Shown piece after piece: positions 1 through 7,022 of a DNA stretch of 64,000 nt (within the stretch, counting starts at the first letter, position 1; the number at the start of each line of letters is the position of its first letter). Made by a program: the position numbers and the translations under genes. Below the pieces are notes generated by a model. That model had not been told where the DNA came from, searched no databases, and was given only the letters and a program-made list of their open reading frames with translations. Source of the DNA: an uncultured Rubritalea sp. Its GTDB lineage: Bacteria; Verrucomicrobiota; Verrucomicrobiia; Verrucomicrobiales; Akkermansiaceae. Where the stretch lies: NCBI GenBank assembly GCA_937981665.1, contig CALJOJ010000007.1, positions 62,001-126,000 on the forward strand, written 5' to 3'.

Positions 1-1458
1 CGGGCTATCAAACCACACGCAGTCCTCGCTTTAACAGCCACCGCTACACGCAAAGTAGCCTCAGATATACGCAAGGCATTCCGTATAAAGACCGCACAGC
101 ATATAGCATCCTCACCGAAACGCGAGAACCTCAGCTATACAGTCATCCCTTGCACTAGCGAACAGCGACTCGACATTCTAACAAACACTCTCGCCCAGCG
201 AGAGCACCTGCCTGCCATCGTCTATGCCATGCAGCAGAAGCAGTGCGAAGAGATAGCGCATCATATCTCCACCACCGGACTACGAGTAAAATCTTATCAC
301 GCGGGAATGTCAGCTAGCTCACGCAAGCAGATTCAGGATGATTTCCTTGCCAACAAAACCCAAGTCATCGTCGCTACTATAGCCTTTGGCATGGGAGTGG
401 ATAAATCTAATATCCGCTCCATCATCCACTATCATTTACCCAAATCCCCCGAAGGCTGGATGCAGGAAAGTGGCAGAGCTGGCCGAGATGACAAAACAGC
501 ACACACGTATCTCTTAGCCTGTGGTGATGACATCATCCCGTTGACTAACTTCATCCGAGCTCGTGAGCTAGAAGAAACCGCCATTCACCGCTTGATCTGC
601 AAGCTCGTATCACAAGGCAAGACCGCAGCCATTCAGCCATACCAAACCCGTGTCGAACTAGGTATGCTCTCCACCACGCTCGATGTCATACTTGCTAAAC
701 TAGAGCTACTCAAGATAAGCAAATACACCCACACAACCTGGCGTTATATCCAGATGAATGTTCTCTATGGAAGAACTCTACAGCTCACCGACTACCCCAA
801 AAAGCATCGAGTGGCTATTCAAAGTATCATCGACTCAGAAGACCGCTACGACCTCCATGACACACTAGAAGACTTTGGTATCCCTAGTGAAAAAATTTAC
901 GAGACATTATTAGAAATCAAGATTTCTGGTGAATGTTACATGCGATTCTCAGGCTGGCAAAAACACTACAAGATGCTCAAAATTCTCGATAAAGATCAAG
1001 TCCATGATCTCGCCCGTGAACTCAATGACTACCATCAAAATCAGCTAGAGCACGACGAGAAACGACTCAATGAAGTGGTCCGCATCTCAACTACCAAAGC
1101 ATGTATTCCCGTACAGTTTGAAAAATGGTTCAGTGTCACCAAGGCCGAGCAAAACGCCTGCAACAACTGCTCTTCATGTAATGGCGATGTGCGCTCTAGA
1201 AAGCTCTCCACCTCATTTAAAAAGAAGCGTGGTTCGACCCACTCACTCACAGACCAGCAGTTAGAGAACATCAAAGAATTTCTAGATAAGAAGAAAAAGT
1301 ACCTGCATAGTCCAGCTCAGCTCACCTGTGTTCTCTGTGGCATCAGCACACCTTATGTCCGACACTACTACCTAAGTCACCACCCTATTTTTGGTAGCTT
1401 TGAGCATATCAGTTACGATGACATCCATCCCTATTCGATCGCTCTGATGCAAGGCTAG
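1..1458 (+). CDS. recQ: ATP-dependent DNA helicase RecQ, 5'-truncated by the window edge
   Basis: A 3'-5' superfamily 2 DNA helicase acting in recombination repair. The reading frame is open from base 1, so the gene begins outside the window and 485 residues are present. The fragment opens at helicase motif III (LTATAT, fragment residues 11-16). The conserved FGMGVDK segment lies near 129-135 and the arginine-finger motif SGRAGRD near 155-161. A RecQ zinc-binding region follows, with a lone Cys upstream of a C-x2-C-x2-C cluster (CNNCSSC). The Walker A motif and DEAH box must lie upstream. The C-terminal end looks like a short winged-helix/HRDC-type tail and I cannot assign it more finely. The ATG at 229 is internal, not the start. 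Confidence 0.93.
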   Translation, partial: RAIKPHAVLALTATATRKVASDIRKAFRIKTAQHIASSPKRENLSYTVIPCTSEQRLDILTNTLAQREHLPAIVYAMQQKQCEEIAHHISTTGLRVKSYHAGMSASSRKQIQDDFLANKTQVIVATIAFGMGVDKSNIRSIIHYHLPKSPEGWMQESGRAGRDDKTAHTYLLACGDDIIPLTNFIRARELEETAIHRLICKLVSQGKTAAIQPYQTRVELGMLSTTLDVILAKLELLKISKYTHTTWRYIQMNVLYGRTLQLTDYPKKHRVAIQSIIDSEDRYDLHDTLEDFGIPSEKIYETLLEIKISGECYMRFSGWQKHYKMLKILDKDQVHDLARELNDYHQNQLEHDEKRLNEVVRISTTKACIPVQFEKWFSVTKAEQNACNNCSSCNGDVRSRKLSTSFKKKRGSTHSLTDQQLENIKEFLDKKKKYLHSPAQLTCVLCGISTPYVRHYYLSHHPIFGSFEHISYDDIHPYSIALMQG

Positions 1459-1467
1459 TCTATTTCT

Positions 1468-1689
1468 CTAACATGCTATTATCGTGATTATCTCGTCTGT
1501 TTTATTTTCAAATTCAAACTCTATATTTACCACCTCAATATCCAGCTTCGTAGCCACCTCCTTCAGCGTCTTCACAAAGGTAAACTCAGCTCCCACTAAG
1601 GAAACTGCCATAACTGAATAAATCATCAAATATTCTAGTAACTTACCGAACATAATAGCAATATACCGCCATCTCGAATGGATTAGCAC
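1468..1689 (-). CDS. Possible small hypothetical protein
   Basis: A 73-codon frame lying between recQ (tail to tail, 9 bases away) and the rRNA methyltransferase gene (head to head, 29 bases away). The N-terminal half is hydrophobic (a possible membrane segment around residues 17-35). The C-terminal half alternates charged and hydrophobic residues and ends in ITIIAC. I recognise no family. It could be real, the remnant of a longer gene, or chance; an internal ATG around residue 13 would be an alternative start. It is kept only because it fills most of the gap in an otherwise dense region. Confidence 0.3.
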   Translation of the reverse strand: MLIHSRWRYIAIMFGKLLEYLMIYSVMAVSLVGAEFTFVKTLKEVATKLDIEVVNIEFEFENKTDEIITIIAC

Positions 1690-1718
1690 CCTAATCAGAG
1701 CACCACAACATTACCACC

Positions 1719-2999
1719 ATGCGCCCACAGAAGAAATTCAAACCAACTCCATTCCCACAGTTCCACGAACTAGAGCTCACCATAGAGTCTCTCTCTAACC
1801 AAGGTGACGGAGTCGCACGAGTGGATGTCCGTAATGAGAGACTCACCAACTGGGTGATCTTCGTCCCTTTCACCATCCCAGGTGAGACAGTGAGAGCACG
1901 TATCATCAGTAATAAGAAAAACTGTTCTCTCGCAGAACTCGTAGAAATCATCACTCCATCTGAGCGCAGAGTCGAGCCTAAGTGCAGCCTGTTCCAAAGC
2001 TGTGGCGGCTGCCAATACCAGCATATGGATTACGACCTTCAGGTAGAGTGGAAAACCAAACAAGTAACCGAGCTCTTGAAGTATATGATAAGTACAGAAT
2101 ACCAGGTCAATCCAACTATCGCCTCACCACAACCATACAACTACCGCTCCAAGCTCACGCCAAATTTCCGTAAACCATACAACGGAAAAATCTCTAATAT
2201 CGGTTTTGTTTCCAGGCAAGGTGGCCGCGAATATCTAGACATCACCACCTGCCCGATAGCCATGGAGGAGATCAACCTCGCTCTTCCTGAAGAGCGCAAA
2301 AAGACTCACTCACTCGCTAAGCAATACAAGAAAGACTCCACTCTGCTGCTTCGTGGTTCGTTAAATTCTGCCGGTGCCGAGCGCCGTGTCGAGACAGATC
2401 CAGAAGCTGTCATCAGCGAACAAGTCGGCGAACTCACCTTCAAGTTCCTAGCCAAGGAATTCTTCCAGAACAACCCATACATCCTTCCTGCCTTCACAGA
2501 CTATGCAGCTAAGCAAGCCACCCACTCTGAGAATACATTCCTCATCGATGCATACTGTGGCTCAGGACTATTCGCACTCAGTCTAGCCAAACACTTCAAA
2601 AAAGTAGCGGGCATCGAAGTCTCAGAAACTTCCACTAACTGGGCGCGCCAGAATACTAAGCTCAACGGAATCGACAATGCAGAATTTACCGCATCCAGTG
2701 CAGAAGCTATCTTTAAAACCATCGACTTCCCTGCCAAGGAAACAACCGTCCTCATTGACCCACCACGCGCAGGATGCTCCGAAGAATTCCTTGAACAACT
2801 CATAAAGTACGGCCCTGAAACCTGTGTCTACATCTCCTGTGAGCCAGCCACCCAGATGCGTGATCTCAAGCTATTCCAAGATTCTGGCTACAAGATCCAA
2901 GACATCCAGCCCTTCGATCTTTTCCCACAGACGCGACATCTAGAGTGTATCGTGACACTTGTTAGAGATGAGATATACACTACCAGAGTCCGTACTTAG
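1719..2999 (+). CDS. rlmD: 23S rRNA (uracil-5-)-methyltransferase, RlmD/RumA type
   Basis: SAM-dependent enzyme making 5-methyluridine in RNA. An N-terminal TRAM (OB-fold) domain spans about residues 15-75. Four cysteines for a 4Fe-4S cluster are visible as C89-x5-C95-x2-C98 and C178. The Rossmann methyltransferase core begins with DAYCGSG. Catalytic residues follow: the nucleophile in SCEPATQMRD (C374) and the base Glu in HLEC (E409). Length (426 aa) fits the RumA/TrmA family. RlmD (U1939) is the best match by the combination of TRAM and cluster, but RlmCD or another paralogue cannot be excluded. Its 3' end overlaps the convergent CPBP protease gene by 20 bases. Confidence 0.85.
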   Translation: MRPQKKFKPTPFPQFHELELTIESLSNQGDGVARVDVRNERLTNWVIFVPFTIPGETVRARIISNKKNCSLAELVEIITPSERRVEPKCSLFQSCGGCQYQHMDYDLQVEWKTKQVTELLKYMISTEYQVNPTIASPQPYNYRSKLTPNFRKPYNGKISNIGFVSRQGGREYLDITTCPIAMEEINLALPEERKKTHSLAKQYKKDSTLLLRGSLNSAGAERRVETDPEAVISEQVGELTFKFLAKEFFQNNPYILPAFTDYAAKQATHSENTFLIDAYCGSGLFALSLAKHFKKVAGIEVSETSTNWARQNTKLNGIDNAEFTASSAEAIFKTIDFPAKETTVLIDPPRAGCSEEFLEQLIKYGPETCVYISCEPATQMRDLKLFQDSGYKIQDIQPFDLFPQTRHLECIVTLVRDEIYTTRVRT

Positions 3000-3735
3000 C
3001 ATACTGTAGAGCGTAGATCCCCATCAATAGATTAGAGACGCCATGCATCACAATACAGGCAGCTAGGCTCTTGGTATGCACTGCTACGAAATACATGATC
3101 GTGCCGTATACAACTGCTCCAGCGTAGTCTACGGGATTATGGATTAAGACGAAGGCTAGTGTGGTGACGGTGAAGCTGAGCCAGCTGAATTTCCCGAATG
3201 GGACTTTCCAGTACTTGCCATCCATCTTAAGAAGGAAGCGCATCAGAAAGCCACGCCAGAAGATCTCTTCTACGAATGCCACGACAATAGCAGCTCTGAG
3301 AAAACGAAAAATCGTAGTCATCCAGATCGCTGTCGTATTACTCATATCAGCAGTACTGAACCCTTTTTCACGCGCATCTAGCCCAAGATGCTTTAGCCAA
3401 CCAACGGTATCTTCAGTGTAACCAAGCGTTGTATATAGGTGTGTCGGCAGGATCCAGAAGCCGATACCAATCGCGCCCATGATAGCACCGATGATGATGC
3501 GTCTATCCCACTTTATCTCATAGTGCTTCCAGAAGAAAATCAACATCGCACCACAGATCAGAGTCTGTAGTGGATAGAACCAGTGCTCGGTCATCTCGTA
3601 CCAAGCAGCATCTGGGTGATCCCACTTGAGTCCACTTTCATCAATGACGGATAGTACAAGGTTCAACACCATGAAGGTGGCGAGAGGTACTACATGGGCG
3701 TATGTTTTATCCTCTCTTATTTTAGCTAGATCCAT
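2980..3735 (-). CDS. CPBP/CAAX-type intramembrane glutamic protease, exosortase-associated subgroup likely
   Basis: A 251-residue polytopic membrane protein with about six to eight hydrophobic segments. The CPBP (Abi/CAAX) motifs are all present: EEIFWRG with the paired glutamates E156-E157 and R161, a second-motif histidine at H199 (LIHNP), and the third motif HGVSN (H231, N235). Family knowledge: these are intramembrane endopeptidases, and a subgroup called CAAX prenyl protease-related is found with exosortase/PEP-CTERM systems. A PEP-CTERM protein lies 7 kb away, which fits that subgroup, but no exosortase is in the window. Last gene of a probable Lrp - aminotransferase - CPBP transcription unit (18-base gap upstream). 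Confidence 0.82.
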   Translation of the reverse strand: MDLAKIREDKTYAHVVPLATFMVLNLVLSVIDESGLKWDHPDAAWYEMTEHWFYPLQTLICGAMLIFFWKHYEIKWDRRIIIGAIMGAIGIGFWILPTHLYTTLGYTEDTVGWLKHLGLDAREKGFSTADMSNTTAIWMTTIFRFLRAAIVVAFVEEIFWRGFLMRFLLKMDGKYWKVPFGKFSWLSFTVTTLAFVLIHNPVDYAGAVVYGTIMYFVAVHTKSLAACIVMHGVSNLLMGIYALQYAKYGLW

Positions 3736-3753
3736 GGTGTTTTATTAAAAATG

Positions 3754-4920
3754 TTAGAGCGAGATCACAAACTTCTCCATCCGGTTCATCGCCTCCACGA
3801 TTTGTTCCATGCTGGTAGCATAGCAACAACGAAGAAAACCTTCCCCACTATCACCAAAGGCATCACCAGGGACAGCAGCCACATTCGTAGCTTCTAATAA
3901 GCGCATGGCGAAATCTTTACTCGTCATCCCGAACTTACGGATGTCAGGAAAAACGTAAAATGCACCACCTGGCAAATGACAATCAATCCCCATCTCCTGA
4001 AGACGACGCACCATATAGTCGCGACGCTGATGATAAGACTCTTTCATTTCAGCTACTGCTTTAGCACCATTTTGCAGAGCTTCTATGGCTGCGACCTGAC
4101 TTGTCATCGGAGCGCATAGCATCGAGTACTGGTGTATTTTCATCATCGCGTCAACGAGTGGTGCAGGCCCACAAGCGTAACCGAGACGAAAGCCCGTCAT
4201 CGCAAATGCTTTAGAAAATCCGTGGAGAAGAATACAACGTTCCTTCATACCAGGTAGTGAGGCAATGCTCGTGTGAGGCTCTTCATCATAGATGAGTTCA
4301 CTGTAGATCTCATCTGTTAGAACAATCAAATCATGCTTGATACAAAGTGCCGCGATCTCTTCTAGATCTTCACGCGGAGCGATTGCTCCGGTTGGATTCG
4401 TTGGGAAATTCAGCATCAGCACGCGACTCTTCGGAGTGATTACTTTTTCTAGAGCCCCAGCTTTAAGTACGAATCCATCTTGCTTAGTCGTTGCTACTGG
4501 GACGGCCACACCATGTGCCATCACAATGCTAGGACTATAAGAAACGTAGCAAGGCTCGTGGAAGATCACTTCATCACCGGGATTGATCAATGCACGGAGT
4601 GCTAGATCGATTGCCTCACTGACACCCACTGATACGAGAACATCGGTATCTGCGGAATAGTCCACTTTGAAAAAATCACTAACATACCCAGAAATGAGCT
4701 TGCGTAATTTCACAAGTCCGAGGTTCGAGGTATAGCTCGTCTGACCTTTCTCTAGTGAGTAAATAGCAGCTTCACGAATGTGCCATGGCGTGGTGAAATC
4801 AGGCTCACCGACACCGAGAGAAATCACATCTTCCCTGCCCTGTACCAGCTCGAAGAAATCACGGATTCCTGAGCGTGGCACAGATGCCACTTGAGTGGAA
4901 ATTTTAGTACTGTAGTCCAT
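3754..4920 (-). CDS. PLP-dependent class I/II aminotransferase (aspartate/aromatic type)
   Basis: Fold-type I aminotransferase of 388 residues, close to the usual 380-400. Visible landmarks are the substrate-loop LGVGEPDF (35-42), N175 in PTNPTGA, D203 and Y206 in TDEIY, the Schiff-base lysine K237 in GFSKAFAMTGFR with R245, and an arginine near 364 for the substrate carboxylate. The family covers aspartate, alanine, LL-diaminopimelate and aromatic aminotransferases; the sequence alone does not fix the substrate. It sits 15 bases downstream of an Lrp/AsnC regulator, which suggests amino-acid-responsive expression. Confidence 0.9.
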   Translation of the reverse strand: MDYSTKISTQVASVPRSGIRDFFELVQGREDVISLGVGEPDFTTPWHIREAAIYSLEKGQTSYTSNLGLVKLRKLISGYVSDFFKVDYSADTDVLVSVGVSEAIDLALRALINPGDEVIFHEPCYVSYSPSIVMAHGVAVPVATTKQDGFVLKAGALEKVITPKSRVLMLNFPTNPTGAIAPREDLEEIAALCIKHDLIVLTDEIYSELIYDEEPHTSIASLPGMKERCILLHGFSKAFAMTGFRLGYACGPAPLVDAMMKIHQYSMLCAPMTSQVAAIEALQNGAKAVAEMKESYHQRRDYMVRRLQEMGIDCHLPGGAFYVFPDIRKFGMTSKDFAMRLLEATNVAAVPGDAFGDSGEGFLRCCYATSMEQIVEAMNRMEKFVISL

Positions 4921-4935
4921 ATTGTTAGAGATCTA

Positions 4936-5421
4936 TTATGGTGCTACAGAGAGTCTGCCTTCTGGCTCTTCTACTGAGAATAGAAGCCCGTTCTTCTTAT
5001 ATGTTTTAAGCTTAAAATGAGTCGCTGTAGAAATGACACCACCGATAGTGCTAAGCTTCTCAGAAACAAAACGTGCTACTTCTAATAAATCAGCACCGGT
5101 AACCACTACATTCAGATCATAGCCTCCACTCATAAGATAACAGGCATCGACCTGGTCAAATTTTGCAATACGCATAGCCACACGGTCAAATCCACCATCG
5201 CGTTCCGGCGTTAATTTCACCTCAATAAAGGCACTGACATTCGTATTTCCGGCAAGCTCAGGATTAACCATAGTTTGGTAACCAAGGATGGTTCCATTCG
5301 CCTCATAGTCCGCCATCTTGGCAGCTACTTCTGCCTCGTTAAGCGAGAGTAAGTCAGCCAATTCCTGATGCGTGTATCTCGCCTTCTGCGCGAGTAATTT
5401 GAGTAGTGGGTCAATTGCCAT
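4936..5421 (-). CDS. Lrp/AsnC family transcriptional regulator
   Basis: A 161-residue one-component regulator. The N-terminal winged helix-turn-helix (about residues 8-55; ARYTHQELADLLSL, then GTILGYQ) is followed by a RAM/AsnC ligand-binding domain (about 68-145; INPELAG-like strand, then YLMSGGYDLNV). Such proteins form octameric discs and bind amino acids. The gene is first in a co-directional run with the aminotransferase, so it plausibly controls that operon and itself. The ligand is unknown. Upstream lies the gene-poor IS66-remnant gap. Confidence 0.9.
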   Translation of the reverse strand: MAIDPLLKLLAQKARYTHQELADLLSLNEAEVAAKMADYEANGTILGYQTMVNPELAGNTNVSAFIEVKLTPERDGGFDRVAMRIAKFDQVDACYLMSGGYDLNVVVTGADLLEVARFVSEKLSTIGGVISTATHFKLKTYKKNGLLFSVEEPEGRLSVAP

Positions 5422-5897
5422 GGGAGTGATTTACAGCAAAACTATTGAACTGTTAAGCGTTAAGTGCCGTGATCTTGCGCTATTTTCTCCTCGACTTATC
5501 AACAAGCAAGTAATTTATAGCCAATATAAGCAACTTATCACACTCCAGATGCAACCTCCTAAATAATCACGAGCAAGAGAACAAGAGCGTCAGCCTTCAA
5601 TATCCTTCTCGTCACTAGGATTAGCTTTTGTACTAATAATAAACGGGGGAATCATACCAACTAAAGCTGGGACACCTTTTGGGTTAAACTCAGTAGTAAA
5701 CAAAAAGAGAATATTAAAGTAGCAGATTGAGACCTTTCATGAGATTAGCTAGAAGCTTCAGCAGATGAGCTGATAGAATTACCAACTATGCTAAACATAA
5801 ACTTACCTCAGGGCGCATTGAGGGCTTTAATAGTTTAGTTTCTAAATAGAAGGTCAAGGCTCGAAGAATCAGAGGTCTAGAATATATGAAGCTGAGG

Positions 5898-6089
5898 TTA
5901 TGCTACGCATCTATCATGCTCATCTGACGGAGAGCCTCTATTGTTAGAAAAGGCGTAGAGGAATTGAGCATTAAGATTAGCTATACTGAACTCGCGTAAA
6001 ACGCCGGTGAGACCATCGAAGCTTTTACGCATATCGACTGGCGGAAGGATGACTCGGATTTTTAATGCAGATGAAGATAAATTAATCAT
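5898..6089 (-). pseudogene. Remnant of IS66-family orf2 (TnpB)
   Basis: The first ~45 codons match the start of the IS66 orf2 protein: an N-terminal MINLSS, a strand ending in RVILPP, then the hallmark VDMRKSFDGL. After FSNNR the frame departs from the family (the expected RRR-K-LYWD continuation is missing) and stops after 63 codons, about half the normal ~115. No orf1 or the large IS66 transposase (tnpC) could be recognised nearby. Interpreted as a truncated, frameshifted insertion-sequence relic. Confidence 0.72.
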
Positions 6090-6179
6090 AGAACACCATT
6101 ACTCAACATTTGTCCTGGCCACATGTAAAAAACCGCTCGTGGACTCCCCCTCTGACATTATCCCATTTGGGATATAAAC

Positions 6180-6213
6180 AAAAAGACCCGTCACCCAATC
6201 GCGTAACAGGCCT
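6180..6213 (-). terminator. Rho-independent terminator after infC
   Basis: On the minus strand an 11-bp stem (arms 6203-6213 and 6184-6194, with several G-U pairs) encloses an ~8-base loop and is followed by a run of five T. It lies 40 bases past the infC stop and has the right polarity. It marks the end of the thrS-infC unit before any rpmI/rplT could be read. Confidence 0.6.
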
Positions 6214-6252
6214 TTAAAAATAGATTACTAGTAGAGAGTATATAGAATAAAA

Positions 6253-6897
6253 TTAGTCCTCAACTACTGCTTCGGTTTCTTCCTCTTCTACATCGTCTGC
6301 TTTATCATCAGAGTCATCATACTCTTCATCATCATGAGCGGTAAATTTACGCACACGCTTTTCTGCAGGTAATGGTGAAAGAAGCATGTTCACGTTACGA
6401 CCGGCCAATCTTGGCGGCTGGTCTACTGCTGCCATGCCAGACATGTCAGTGAGCACACGCTTAAGTACTTCCACTCCGAGCTCTTTGTGTGCATTCTCAC
6501 GACCACGGAACATAAGTCCCACTTTCACCTTATTGCCCTCATCGAGGAACTTCTCGATGCGTGAACACTTAAGGTTATAATCATGCTCTTCCGTACGCAC
6601 ACGGAATTTGATTTCTTTGACTTTCGGTGCAGCTTTCTTGTTGTCCTTCTTGAGTTTGGACATCTGATACTTGTGCTTACCGTAATCACAAATTTTACAT
6701 ACTGGAGGGTCAGACTTAGCAGTAATTTCTACTAGATCCAGACCTAACGCCTTCGCTTTCTGCTGTGCTTCTTGTGAACTCATGACACCCAACTGGTCTC
6801 CATTGTCCATGACAACACGTACCTTTGGTGCTCTGATGTATTGATTCACGCGAGTCATTTCGCGACGTTTTCTGAATGGCTTCTTTGGCTTAGCTAT
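6253..6897 (-). CDS. infC: Translation initiation factor IF-3, probable AUA start
   Basis: IF-3 binds the 30S subunit and checks initiator tRNA and start codon. The N-domain begins with RVNQYIRAPKVRVV and LGVMSSQEA; the linker and C-domain follow with KEIKFRVRTEEHDY and FRGRENAHKELG. An acidic tail rich in D/E (about the last 35 residues) is extra relative to the E. coli protein. Start choice: a perfect AGGAGG lies 8 bases before an AUA codon, giving I-A-K-P-K-K-P and 214 residues. A GTG at 6937-6939 would put that Shine-Dalgarno inside the gene, and a downstream ATG has no good site. A rare start fits known infC autoregulation (AUU in E. coli). Not followed by rpmI-rplT as is usual. Confidence 0.95.
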   Translation of the reverse strand: MAKPKKPFRKRREMTRVNQYIRAPKVRVVMDNGDQLGVMSSQEAQQKAKALGLDLVEITAKSDPPVCKICDYGKHKYQMSKLKKDNKKAAPKVKEIKFRVRTEEHDYNLKCSRIEKFLDEGNKVKVGLMFRGRENAHKELGVEVLKRVLTDMSGMAAVDQPPRLAGRNVNMLLSPLPAEKRVRKFTAHDDEEYDDSDDKADDVEEEETEAVVED

Positions 6898-6911
6898 GGT
6901 CTTATCCTCCT
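6895..6911 (-). promoter_or_regulatory. infC ribosome-binding site with AUA start codon
   Basis: AGGAGG at 6906-6911 (minus strand), an 8-base spacer, and ATA at 6895-6897 followed by GCT-AAG-CCA. This is the strongest Shine-Dalgarno I noticed in a window where most genes have weak ones, which argues that the AUA is the real initiation codon. Confidence 0.7.
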
Positions 6912-6958
6912 GTATTATTATTTTTTTATGGTTCCTCACACACTAGTAGAACTAATGT

Positions 6959-6974
6959 ACTTTCACGTGAAAGT
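6959..6974. repeat. Perfect 16-bp palindrome in the thrS-infC spacer
   Basis: ACTTTCACGTGAAAGT is a perfect palindrome lying between the thrS stop (7023) and the infC start. There is no T-run after it, so it is not a classical terminator. It may be an operator or an mRNA stem in the infC leader. Confidence 0.5.
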
Positions 6975-7022
6975 TGAGGAGAAAATTTTACCACATGTTG
7001 ATCGATGTGATTATTGTATCGT

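Larger units (their letters stand above)
5422..6252. other. Gene-poor gap of about 830 bases between lrp and infC
   Basis: No intact gene is visible. It contains the lrp upstream region (about 5422-5570), a decayed IS66 orf2 piece (5898-6089, minus), a short inverted repeat ATCCCA-TT-TGGGAT near 6160-6173, and the infC terminator (6180-6213). The intervening 5570-5890 has many stops in all frames and no recognisable protein. It reads as an insertion scar in an advanced state of decay. Confidence 0.7.
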
